DNA of 10,371 nucleotides from an uncultured Bacilli bacterium (GTDB lineage Bacteria > Bacillota_I > Bacilli_A > RF39 > UBA660), in contig CANROQ010000021.1 in NCBI GenBank assembly GCA_947632295.1, forward strand, positions 1 through 10,371, written 5' to 3'. The position numbers were made by a program, and so were the translations under genes. The notes under the pieces are model-generated. The model was not told the origin of the DNA, did no database searches, and saw only the letters and a list, made by a program, of their open reading frames with translations. Within the stretch, counting starts at the first letter, position 1; every line of letters begins with the position of its first letter. Shown here piece by piece: positions 1 through 5,869 of this stretch.

Positions 1-924
1 GGATTTAATATTGCCTGTTTTAATATCAAAACTTGATACAGCATGATATTGATCAGGATTTTGTAAAGCAGGTAAATACCCTAGTCCTTTAGTTGTAATA
101 ACGTGTAGCACAATAGGATCATTTATGTCCTTAACTTTATTTAAAATTTTATTTAAATCTTTGATATTATTACCATCGACAGGTCCAATATAACGTACAC
201 CTAAATTTTCAAAAAACATAGGATTAAAAAATAAATTTTTAATACTATTTTTTATTTTTCTTGCTGTTCTAACTAGACGATTACTATTTTTTTTATCTAA
301 TTCATAATGAACTTTTTGTTTTAACTTATTATAAGATGGTGTCAATCTTACTTTATTAAGATATTTAGAAAGACCACCGACATTAGCAGAAATACTCATT
401 TGATTATCATTTAAAATAATTAACATTTTACTGTGATTAAAACCTAAATCATTTAAAGCTTCATAAACCATGCCACCGGTAAAAGCACCATCACCAATAA
501 CAGAAACAATATTATAGTTTTCACCTTTTAAATCTCTAGCCCGAGCCATGCCTAAACTAGCCGAGATCGAATTACTACTATGACCAGTATCAAAAAAGTC
601 ATATTTACTTTCATCTCTTTTTGGAAAACCACTAATACCACTATATTGTCTTAAAGTATGAAATTTATCTTTTCTATCGGTTAAAATTTTATAAATATAA
701 CTTTGATGACCAACATCAAAAACAATTTTATCTTTAGTAAAATCAAAATTTTTTAACAAAGCAATAGTTAATTCAACAATACCAAGATTTGGTGCTAAAT
801 GCCCACCTGTTTTAGATATATTATCGATTAAAAATTCTCTTAACTCAATCGATAATTGTTCTAATTCATCTAACGACATCTTTTTAATATCAGTTGGATC
901 TTTGATTCTATCTAGAAGTTCCAT
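1..924 (-). CDS. dxs: 1-deoxy-D-xylulose-5-phosphate synthase, N-terminal half (partial)
   Basis: Dxs condenses pyruvate and glyceraldehyde 3-phosphate, using thiamine diphosphate, to make DXP, the first step of the MEP isoprenoid pathway and a precursor for thiamine and pyridoxal synthesis. The frame is open from the ATG at 922-924 to the left window edge, giving 308 codons, about half of the usual 600-630. Family marks seen: GGHLAPNLG near residues 40-48, GHQSY at 72-76, the thiamine-diphosphate motif GDGAFTGG starting at residue 144 and followed by EALN, then NDNEMSIS at 172-179 and GPVDG at 247-251. The C-terminal pyrimidine-binding and transketolase-C domains lie outside the window. The Shine-Dalgarno is poor: a GAAAG stands about 12 bases before the ATG, but no better in-frame start exists upstream. 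It has its own promoter, so it is probably not part of the spoVA transcript. Confidence 0.96.
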   Translation of the reverse strand, partial: MELLDRIKDPTDIKKMSLDELEQLSIELREFLIDNISKTGGHLAPNLGIVELTIALLKNFDFTKDKIVFDVGHQSYIYKILTDRKDKFHTLRQYSGISGFPKRDESKYDFFDTGHSSNSISASLGMARARDLKGENYNIVSVIGDGAFTGGMVYEALNDLGFNHSKMLIILNDNQMSISANVGGLSKYLNKVRLTPSYNKLKQKVHYELDKKNSNRLVRTARKIKNSIKNLFFNPMFFENLGVRYIGPVDGNNIKDLNKILNKVKDINDPIVLHVITTKGLGYLPALQNPDQYHAVSSFDIKTGNIKS

Positions 925-971
925 AACAACACAACGCTTTCTTTTAACATTATACAATATCTAAATTTAAA

Positions 972-995
972 AAGAAAGTTTTTAATTACTTTCTT
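972..995 (-). promoter_or_regulatory. Terminator-like hairpin in the dxs leader
   Basis: Arms AAGAAAGT (972-979) and ACTTTCTT (988-995) are perfect 8-base complements around an 8-base loop. Read on the minus strand the hairpin is followed by CTTTTTAAATTT, so it looks like a weak intrinsic terminator. It lies between the predicted dxs promoter (1025-1052) and the dxs ATG (924), inside the leader. It could be an attenuator, a leader-stabilising stem, or a second backup terminator for the spoVA transcript. No known riboswitch is recognisable. Confidence 0.5.
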
Positions 996-1024
996 ATCGT
1001 TTTAAACTTTTTACAAGTTATTTT

Positions 1025-1052
1025 ATTATAACATTAATTTATATTTTTGCAA
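1025..1052 (-). promoter_or_regulatory. Predicted housekeeping promoter for dxs
   Basis: On the minus strand TTGCAA (1047-1052), a 16-base spacer and a perfect TATAAT (1025-1030) form a good sigma-A type promoter. Transcription would begin near 1018 and leave a leader of roughly 95 bases before the dxs ATG. It overlaps the U-tail region of the terminator ending the preceding gene. Confidence 0.65.
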
Positions 1053-1077
1053 CAAAAAAAACAGTTTTTAACTGTTT
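1053..1077 (-). terminator. Intrinsic terminator of the spoVA transcript
   Basis: Minus-strand hairpin with perfect 8-base arms AAACAGTT and AACTGTTT (1070-1077 and 1059-1066), a 3-base loop and then a run of T residues. The stem contains the last codons and the TAA stop of the upstream gene, so coding sequence and terminator overlap. Confidence 0.8.
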
Positions 1078-1436
1078 ATTGCATAATCGAATGATATTGC
1101 GTTAGATAAATCATAATTAATCTTTTTTTCAATATTAATTTTATCGCCAATTTCTAATGTTTTTGTTAATTTAATATTAAATGTACAAATAGTATTTTGT
1201 TCACTATCTTTGACAATTATATCAACACTTTTAATATAGATTTCTTTATCGATATTATTTACTAATAAGGCTTTAAATGTCGAAACATTATTTTTTGTTA
1301 TAATTGAGGGATTTTTTAAATCAAGTAAATTATTTTCACTATTTACTCCTAATAAGATAGTAGCATTTTCATTATTAAAAATAGATAAAATACTGATAAT
1401 TATAAATGTAAATAATATATATTTTAAATATTTCAT
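1068..1436 (-). CDS. Small exported protein of unknown function at the end of the spoVA operon
   Basis: 122 residues, family not recognised. Residues 5-21 form one hydrophobic segment after a short lysine-containing N-terminus, as in a signal peptide or single membrane anchor. The rest (about 25-122) is hydrophilic with alternating hydrophobic residues and a stretch of the type 'VNNxDKEIYIKSVDI...LEIGDKI', which looks like a small beta-sandwich of the FxLYD/Ig-like kind (inference from pattern only). The ATG follows the spoVAE stop by one base (TAAGATG) and no clear Shine-Dalgarno is present, so translation probably depends on reinitiation after spoVAE. Because it is last in the spoVA unit, a forespore-membrane or coat-side role in spores is plausible, but nothing in the protein itself proves it. 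Confidence 0.75.
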   Translation of the reverse strand: MKYLKYILFTFIIISILSIFNNENATILLGVNSENNLLDLKNPSIITKNNVSTFKALLVNNIDKEIYIKSVDIIVKDSEQNTICTFNIKLTKTLEIGDKINIEKKINYDLSNAISFDYAINS

Positions 1437-1437
1437 C

Positions 1438-1788
1438 TTAATCTTTAGGATTAAATATTAAGGATAAAAAGAAGGAAATAACGATAGCTGAAATAATTCC
1501 TGACGATGTTAGGTCAAACATGCCCATAGCAAGTCCCATAAAACCAAATTCAGAGGCTTTTTCTAAAGCACCATGTATTAGTAAATGTCCAAAACTAGTA
1601 ATTGGTACTAAGGCTCCACCACCTGCCCATAAAACGAAATTGTCATAAATATTAAATAAATCTAAGAAAGCACCAAGTACTACAAATAATGCTGTAATAT
1701 GTCCCGGTGTAAGTTTGGTATTATCTAAAATCATTTGACCAATTAAGCAAACAATACCGGCAAATATAAATGCGTTTACATAAATCAT
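1438..1788 (-). CDS. spoVAE: Stage V sporulation protein AE (SpoVAEb type)
   Basis: 116 residues, about the usual length of SpoVAEb. This is an integral inner-membrane protein of the SpoVA channel, which loads dipicolinic acid (DPA) into the forespore and releases it at germination. Hydrophobic segments lie at about 3-20, 30-46, 55-73 and 95-112. The conserved core is GGGALVPITSFGHLL at 56-70, followed by a glycine-rich segment and FDLTSSGII (91-99). The same layout (IPITGFAHAMM, then MFKLSGAVI) appears in SpoVAC of this operon, in line with their common ancestry. The start is set by GGAGG seven bases before the ATG, lying inside the end of spoVAD, and the ATG overlaps the spoVAD stop as ATGA. 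Confidence 0.95.
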   Translation of the reverse strand: MIYVNAFIFAGIVCLIGQMILDNTKLTPGHITALFVVLGAFLDLFNIYDNFVLWAGGGALVPITSFGHLLIHGALEKASEFGFMGLAMGMFDLTSSGIISAIVISFFLSLIFNPKD

Positions 1789-2774
1789 TCTATTACCTCC
1801 AAACTAATCGCATGGGCAATACTTGGAATTGTCATTTTTTCATTAACAAGCGTTGGGGACATTAAAGCACCTGTTGCAACTAATAAAACACGCGTTATTT
1901 CTTTTTTACGCATTTTATTAAAAATGTAACCATAAGTAACTAGTGGTGCACAAGCAGGACCACTTGCTCCAGCATATACTGGTTGGTTATCTAAATCAAA
2001 AATCATACAAGCAGTATCATCATAATTTTTTAATTTAATATTATATTCAGTTTCCATATATTCTTTTAAAATTTTTTTACCATATATACCTAAATCACCT
2101 GTTAATATTAAATCATAATAATCTATTTCTCTTTTAGTATCACGCAAATGTTCATAAATCGTTTGTGCAGCCGCTGGTGCCATAACGGCTCCCATATGAT
2201 AGACATCTTTAATTCCCATATCGATTACACTACCGATAGTTCCACTTTCAACGCGAATACCTTTTTTATCACTAGATAAATAAGCACTAGCCCCACCAGT
2301 TGTTGTAAATGTCGTCGTTTTTCGTTTTGGTCCACCATATTCAACAGGATAGCGAAATTGTTTTTCAGCCGCATTATTATGTGATGAAACAGAACATATA
2401 CAATTTTTTATAATTTTTTTATCAACTAAAGAAGAACCAATAATAAGCCCTTCTGTACTAGTAGCACAAGCATTATAAACACCTAAATATGGTATACCTA
2501 ATTTACTAGCAGCATAATTAGAAGATGTCAATTGATTCATCAAATCACCAGATATATGTAAATCGATATCAAAACGTGTTCGACCTAATTTATTTAGCAA
2601 AATATCGATAGAATCTTCAATTAATTTTGATTCGGCTTGTTCCCAAGTTTTAAGTCCAAAATAAAAATCATTATAACTTTTATCAAAATAACTTTGTAAT
2701 GGTCCATTTTTTTCGTATGGACCGGTTACTGTACCAGTATCATTAATATATACATTATCAAATTTTATCGTCAT
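1785..2774 (-). CDS. spoVAD: Stage V sporulation protein AD, DPA-binding thiolase-fold protein
   Basis: 329 residues, near the usual 330-340. SpoVAD is the soluble, membrane-associated member of the SpoVA complex. It has a thiolase/ketoacyl-synthase fold and binds DPA for its uptake into the forespore. Visible marks: the N-terminal strand FDNVYINDTGTVTGP, ISGDLMNQ at 75-82, GVYNACATSTEG around residues 98-109 (the position of the thiolase nucleophile loop), FTTTGGASA at 156-164, TGDLGIYG at 225-232 and GPACAP at 272-277. A longer reading from a TTG at 2784-2786 is possible, but that TTG lies inside the Shine-Dalgarno. GGAGG at 2780-2784 stands six bases before the ATG at 2772-2774, which I take as the true start. 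It follows spoVAC after one base and ends in TGA, overlapping spoVAE. Confidence 0.96.
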   Translation of the reverse strand: MTIKFDNVYINDTGTVTGPYEKNGPLQSYFDKSYNDFYFGLKTWEQAESKLIEDSIDILLNKLGRTRFDIDLHISGDLMNQLTSSNYAASKLGIPYLGVYNACATSTEGLIIGSSLVDKKIIKNCICSVSSHNNAAEKQFRYPVEYGGPKRKTTTFTTTGGASAYLSSDKKGIRVESGTIGSVIDMGIKDVYHMGAVMAPAAAQTIYEHLRDTKREIDYYDLILTGDLGIYGKKILKEYMETEYNIKLKNYDDTACMIFDLDNQPVYAGASGPACAPLVTYGYIFNKMRKKEITRVLLVATGALMSPTLVNEKMTIPSIAHAISLEVIE

Positions 2775-2775
2775 A

Positions 2776-3216
2776 TTAACCTCCAAAAATTATAAGTCTT
2801 AAAAGTCCAAATACATAAGCACTAACAACACCAAAAATAATTACAGCACCACTTAATTTAAACATACTAGCACCAATACCAGTAACTAATCCTTCCTTTT
2901 TATAGTCCAAAGCAGCACTCATCATCGCATGAGCAAATCCTGTTATCGGTATAAAAAGTCCGGCTTTACAAAAGTTAACCCATTTATCGAAAAAACCAAA
3001 ACATGTAAGCAGGCAACCAATAAAAATAAGAGTAATAATCATATAAGTTCCAGCCTCTTTAGTTGGAATATCTAAAAAATAAGAATACAATTGTAAAATA
3101 AATTGCCCAAGAACACCCATAAGTCCACCTGATAAAAACGCAATCATACCATTATACATACGATTTTCTTTTGGTGTATGTTTATCAACTAACTGTTTAT
3201 ATTTATTTTTTTCCAT
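2776..3216 (-). CDS. spoVAC: Stage V sporulation protein AC
   Basis: 146 residues, close to the 150 of Bacillus subtilis SpoVAC. In that species it forms a mechanosensitive-type membrane channel for DPA movement. Here a charged N-terminus of about 22 residues precedes membrane segments near 24-48, 57-78, 85-102 and 120-144. The conserved core is GLFIPITGFAHAMMSAALDY (86-105), then MFKLSGAVI. AGGAGG (3223-3228) stands about seven bases before the ATG. It is the first gene of the spoVA unit here: spoVAA and spoVAB, which stand between sigF and spoVAC in Bacillus, are missing, as is usual in Clostridia. A sigma-G-like promoter lies directly upstream. Confidence 0.95.
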   Translation of the reverse strand: MEKNKYKQLVDKHTPKENRMYNGMIAFLSGGLMGVLGQFILQLYSYFLDIPTKEAGTYMIITLIFIGCLLTCFGFFDKWVNFCKAGLFIPITGFAHAMMSAALDYKKEGLVTGIGASMFKLSGAVIIFGVVSAYVFGLLRLIIFGG

Positions 3217-3235
3217 AAAATTCCTCCTCTAACTT

Positions 3236-3264
3236 TATTATGAAAGAATTTTTTAATAATATAC
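3236..3264 (-). promoter_or_regulatory. Sigma-G-type promoter in front of spoVAC
   Basis: The minus strand reads GTATA (3260-3264), 17 bases, CATAATA (3236-3242). This agrees at every position with the B. subtilis sigma-G consensus as I know it (GHATR, 17-18 bases, CATNHTA). A sigma-F -10 (GG-rich) is not seen. Transcription would begin near 3229, just at the AGGAGG of spoVAC, so the leader would be very short. B. subtilis spoVA is sigma-G dependent, which fits. Short AT-rich matches can occur by chance. Confidence 0.6.
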
Positions 3265-3291
3265 AAAAAACAAACTAAGCAACTAGTTTGT
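3264..3291 (-). terminator. Intrinsic terminator between sigF and spoVAC
   Basis: Perfect 8-base arms (3270-3277 and 3284-3291, ACAAACTA / TAGTTTGT) with a 6-base loop, followed on the minus strand by TTTTTTG. The stem holds the last codons and the TAG stop of sigF. It would separate the regulatory genes from the spoVA genes into two transcripts. Confidence 0.75.
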
Positions 3292-3940
3292 CTTTTAATT
3301 TCATTAAAACTTTTTGTTCTTTTCTAGAAACTTGAACTTGCGTCATACCTAAAACTTTAGCCGTTTCAGTTTGGGTCATATCATTTAAATATCTTTGGAC
3401 AATTAAATTTCTCTCCAAATCTGGCAACTTGGCTAATTCATTTCTAAGCGCAATTAAATCATCAAGTTCACTATTTCTCTTTTCACTAATCGTATCGTAC
3501 AAGGTAATTTGTTTTCCATTATCATTTAAAGGTTCATCTAAACTTTGAACAGCATTAACTGACTTTATGGCTTCAGCAATAAAATATTCATCGATTTCTA
3601 AATAATTGGCTATTTCTGGAATGGTAGGTTGTCGCATTAATTTTTGTGCTAGCAAAATAGTTGCTTTTTCAATTTGTAGATTTAACTTCGTTATTTCACG
3701 ACTAATTTTGATTCCTTTATCTTCTCTTACAAATTTTTTCATTTCACCTAATATATATGTATAAGCATAAGTCGTAAATTTATTATTAAAACTAGCATCA
3801 TAATTTTTATAGGCCGTAATTAAACCCATTACACCTACTTGAAATAAATCTTCTTTATTAGGATAATTTTCAAAATAATGGGAGATAGAATAAATCAAAT
3901 TTTTATTTTCTTCGATTATTTCTTCTAAACTTTTATCCAT
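3275..3940 (-). CDS. sigF: Sporulation RNA polymerase sigma factor, SigF type (SigF/SigG/SigB group)
   Basis: 221 residues of the sigma-70 group 3 kind, shorter at the N-terminus than B. subtilis SigF (255). Region 2 covers about 10-75 with KEDLFQVGVMGLITAYKNYD (29-48) and KFTTYAYTYILGEMKKFVRED. Region 3 covers about 80-150 (KISREI..., QPTIPEIANYLEI, QITLYDTIS). Region 4 covers about 165-218 with the helix-turn-helix TQTETAKVLGMTQVQVSRKE. GGGAGG stands before the ATG within a 10-base gap after the STAS gene. The call of SigF rather than SigG rests on context: an STAS gene directly upstream and spoVA downstream, as in spoIIA operons. The sequence alone would allow SigG. The anti-sigma gene spoIIAB, normally between the two, is absent. 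Confidence 0.8.
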   Translation of the reverse strand: MDKSLEEIIEENKNLIYSISHYFENYPNKEDLFQVGVMGLITAYKNYDASFNNKFTTYAYTYILGEMKKFVREDKGIKISREITKLNLQIEKATILLAQKLMRQPTIPEIANYLEIDEYFIAEAIKSVNAVQSLDEPLNDNGKQITLYDTISEKRNSELDDLIALRNELAKLPDLERNLIVQRYLNDMTQTETAKVLGMTQVQVSRKEQKVLMKLKDKLVA

Positions 3941-3950
3941 TTATCCTCCC

Positions 3951-4298
3951 TTAAACATTAAGTAATTGTAGTGCCGCTAATTCATTATTTATTTCACTTG
4001 CATAATTAAGTAAACGACTATTTTTTAATTTTTTTCGCACTTGTTCATTAACTATTCCACATACCATTAACTTACCATGATTATTTTTTAAAAGTTCATA
4101 ATTATAGAATAATGTACTTATACCTTTAATATCGATATAATTTAAATTTTCAATATTAAAAACAATATTTTTAAAGCCATTTTCTTCAATTAAATTTGTA
4201 ACATTTTCATTTAAAATCTTGACTGTTCTTTTGTCCAAAATTCCCTTTAATCTAATAAATAGTATACCACGTCTAAATTCTGTTTCTATATCTAACAT
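3951..4298 (-). CDS. spoIIAA: SpoIIAA-like STAS-domain protein without the phosphorylation serine
   Basis: 115 residues, one STAS domain over almost the whole length, same size as SpoIIAA (117). N-terminal strands GILFIRLKGILDKRT (11-25) match SpoIIAA's 'LCIRLTGELDHHT', and KNIVFNIENLNYID (43-56) matches its 'HIVLNLEDLSFMD'. In B. subtilis the next residues are S58-S59-G, with Ser58 phosphorylated by SpoIIAB and dephosphorylated by SpoIIE. Here they are I57-K58-G59, so the acceptor serine is gone; the next hydroxyl residues are S61 and T62. The protein may therefore be a permanently active antagonist, bind another partner, or be a relic. GAGGTGAT stands before the ATG at 4296-4298. It is first in its operon, directly before sigF, under a promoter with a Spo0A box. 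Confidence 0.82.
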   Translation of the reverse strand: MLDIETEFRRGILFIRLKGILDKRTVKILNENVTNLIEENGFKNIVFNIENLNYIDIKGISTLFYNYELLKNNHGKLMVCGIVNEQVRKKLKNSRLLNYASEINNELAALQLLNV

Positions 4299-4339
4299 AT
4301 ATCACCTCGCTATATTAATGTAGCACACAATTTTTTGGA

Positions 4340-4358
4340 ATTATACAAATTCGACAAA
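4340..4358 (-). promoter_or_regulatory. Spo0A box and -10 element upstream of spoIIAA-sigF
   Basis: The minus strand reads TTTGTCGAA (4350-4358), an exact fit to the 0A box TTTGTCRAA, then TTTG, then a perfect TATAAT (4340-4345), about 42 bases before the spoIIAA-like ATG. There is no good TTGACA at normal spacing, which suits an activator-dependent promoter. The segment GTCGAATTT also fits a sigma-H -10 (RNNGAATWW), but a matching -35 is weak. B. subtilis spoIIA is sigma-H dependent and activated by Spo0A, so control at entry into sporulation is likely. Confidence 0.62.
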
Positions 4359-4360
4359 AC

Positions 4361-4380
4361 TAGAATTTATTTTAATTCTA
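4361..4380. terminator. Palindrome downstream of the 4389-4853 gene, possible weak terminator or operator
   Basis: Perfect 7-base arms TAGAATT and AATTCTA with a 6-base loop, 8 bases after the stop of the upstream gene and just before the Spo0A box. It is AT-only apart from one G-C pair per arm and is followed by only GTTTTG, so termination would be weak. It could instead be part of the spoIIAA control region. Confidence 0.35.
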
Positions 4381-4388
4381 CATTTTTT

Positions 4389-4853
4389 TTAATTTACTTC
4401 TATTAAAGTTTTATTCTCTATTAACTTTTTATGTGAATAGATAATATTAGACCATTTTGGTTCATCGATGATTAAATCATCAATCGTAATTAAATTTTTA
4501 TAACCAGTAACATCTAAATACGCAAAAGATTTGGCATTAAAATTATCTTCATCATTATATTTTACCGAAAATGAAGTATTATCTTGATTATTATAAATAA
4601 TAAGACATGATAATGGATAATAATTATTTAAATCTATTTTATAATAATTAGTTAATTCATAATCAAAAGTAATTTTTTGACTACCAGCATATATTTCAAT
4701 ATTATCGATATCGAAATTAGCAAAATCATAAAAATAAATATATCTAATTTCTTTCATTTCTCTATATTTATAAACTGGTATATTATCGATAAAATCATTT
4801 AAAATATGATTATGAAAATTAAATAATAATTGTAAAATTAAAAATAACTTCAA
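4389..4853 (-). CDS. Putative exported protein of unknown function
   Basis: 154 residues from the start chosen here, family not recognised. Residues 2-13 (KLFLILQLLFNF) look like a short signal peptide or membrane anchor. The rest is rich in Asp, Asn, Tyr and Ile and has a beta-strand-like pattern (IRYIYFYDF at 36-44, IEIYAGSQKITFDYEL, FSVKYNDEDNF, LITIDDLIID), so an extracytoplasmic beta domain is likely. A GTG at 4860-4862 would give a longer reading, but it is inside the Shine-Dalgarno AGGAGGTGAT. The TTG at 4851-4853, eight bases after GGAGG, is the more probable start. A 6-base inverted repeat (TCCTAT/ATAGGA, 4864-4882) could pair with part of that ribosome binding site. It stands alone between a terminator and the spoIIA block. 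Confidence 0.65.
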   Translation of the reverse strand: MKLFLILQLLFNFHNHILNDFIDNIPVYKYREMKEIRYIYFYDFANFDIDNIEIYAGSQKITFDYELTNYYKIDLNNYYPLSCLIIYNNQDNTSFSVKYNDEDNFNAKSFAYLDVTGYKNLITIDDLIIDEPKWSNIIYSHKKLIENKTLIEVN

Positions 4854-4920
4854 AAAAATCACCTCCTATTATAAATATAGGAAGTAAAAGTTTAAAATCC
4901 TTTTTTTTATTAAAATTTAA

Positions 4921-4945
4921 CAAAAAAAACTCATTATCGAGTTTT
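4921..4945 (-). terminator. Intrinsic terminator after the DUF1848 gene
   Basis: Perfect arms AAAACTC (4926-4932) and GAGTTTT (4939-4945) around a 6-base loop, continued on the minus strand by a run of eight T in all. It begins 16 bases after the stop of the DUF1848 gene. Confidence 0.8.
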
Positions 4946-4961
4946 CATATAATTTAAAATT

Positions 4962-5846
4962 TTACATTATTCTTTCTTTTATAATATCATCGCTTTTTAA
5001 TTCGCCAATTAATAAAGATGACTTTGGATTATGATTTAAAAAATTTTGATTAACTTGTTTTTCGTCATAATTAGCGTAACAATATTTACAAAAATGCTTA
5101 CATGAATTATATACACCAATATCGACCATTTGAACACATTTGCATTTTTTACCACGAGCCATCCAAGTTTTATAAGTTTTCTTAGTTATTTTATAGGCTA
5201 ATTCATGTGAAAGGCAATCGGAAACTTTAAATCCGTATTCACCTAAATTTTCTTCTTCGCAACAAGTTTGAACAGTCATGCCATGTTTTTTAGCGCTCTC
5301 GCTAAAGCAAAGACCTATTTCTTTATAAATTTCTTTTGTAAACTCTTGTAATTTTAAAACATTAAAATTTTTACGTACATTTTTATAATCATCGACAAAT
5401 GAAACAATAATTTGTTTTACATAACCATCTAATAATGTACACATGTTTTGAAAAGCCTTTTTATGATATTCAATATTATATTTAGAATTTAATAAAATTG
5501 GATCATATCTTATATATAAATTATCTATTCCAATTATTTTTGATATTTGCTTAATTGCTTCAATAATTTTTCCTTTTGGTGGAACATTAGGTTCGATATC
5601 ATTTTTATAAGGAGTTAGTGTGACATAGAAAATAATCGGTTTTTCAATTTCTTTTAAATACTTAATAATCGGAATAGGATTTTTCGTACAAAAAAGAATC
5701 GCATCAACATTATCAAAATTAATACGACTAACTAAATTAGGATTAAAAGGATTTCTAACATCGACAAACCCTTCATGATAACGATTCATGAACCACTCGC
5801 TATAAAAGGCCACGATATCAGTTCGACCACTTACGTTTAAAATCAT
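4962..5846 (-). CDS. DUF1848 family protein (radical-SAM-like, C-terminal Fe-S cysteine motif)
   Basis: 294 residues. The opening MILNVSGRTDIVAFYSEW matches the DUF1848 hallmark 'S.RTDIPAFY..W', followed by VRNPFNP (29-35) and DAILFCTKNPIPII (48-61). The end has CKCVQMVDIGVYNSC (235-249), then HFCKYCYANY. The cysteines C249-x3-C253-x2-C256 have the spacing of a radical SAM [4Fe-4S] site, but at the C-terminus instead of the N-terminus, as in this family. Other cysteines (195, 196, 211, 235, 237) may bind a second metal site. The reaction of the family is unknown to me. The chosen start is the ATG at 5844-5846, which matches the family N-terminus and has GAAGAG about nine bases upstream; a TTG at 5853 touches that element. 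It lies 23 bases after the membrane-protein gene, probably in one operon. Confidence 0.9.
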   Translation of the reverse strand: MILNVSGRTDIVAFYSEWFMNRYHEGFVDVRNPFNPNLVSRINFDNVDAILFCTKNPIPIIKYLKEIEKPIIFYVTLTPYKNDIEPNVPPKGKIIEAIKQISKIIGIDNLYIRYDPILLNSKYNIEYHKKAFQNMCTLLDGYVKQIIVSFVDDYKNVRKNFNVLKLQEFTKEIYKEIGLCFSESAKKHGMTVQTCCEEENLGEYGFKVSDCLSHELAYKITKKTYKTWMARGKKCKCVQMVDIGVYNSCKHFCKYCYANYDEKQVNQNFLNHNPKSSLLIGELKSDDIIKERIM

Positions 5847-5869
5847 ACTTATCAACTCTTCAATAATTG

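Noticed and set aside
1274..1284. Second Spo0A-box-like TGTCGAA on the plus strand
   Set aside because: It lies inside the coding sequence of the small exported protein, with no promoter or gene start in that direction.
2775..2786. TTG start giving spoVAD four more residues
   Set aside because: The TTG is part of the GGAGG element that serves the ATG at 2774, so it cannot be the start.
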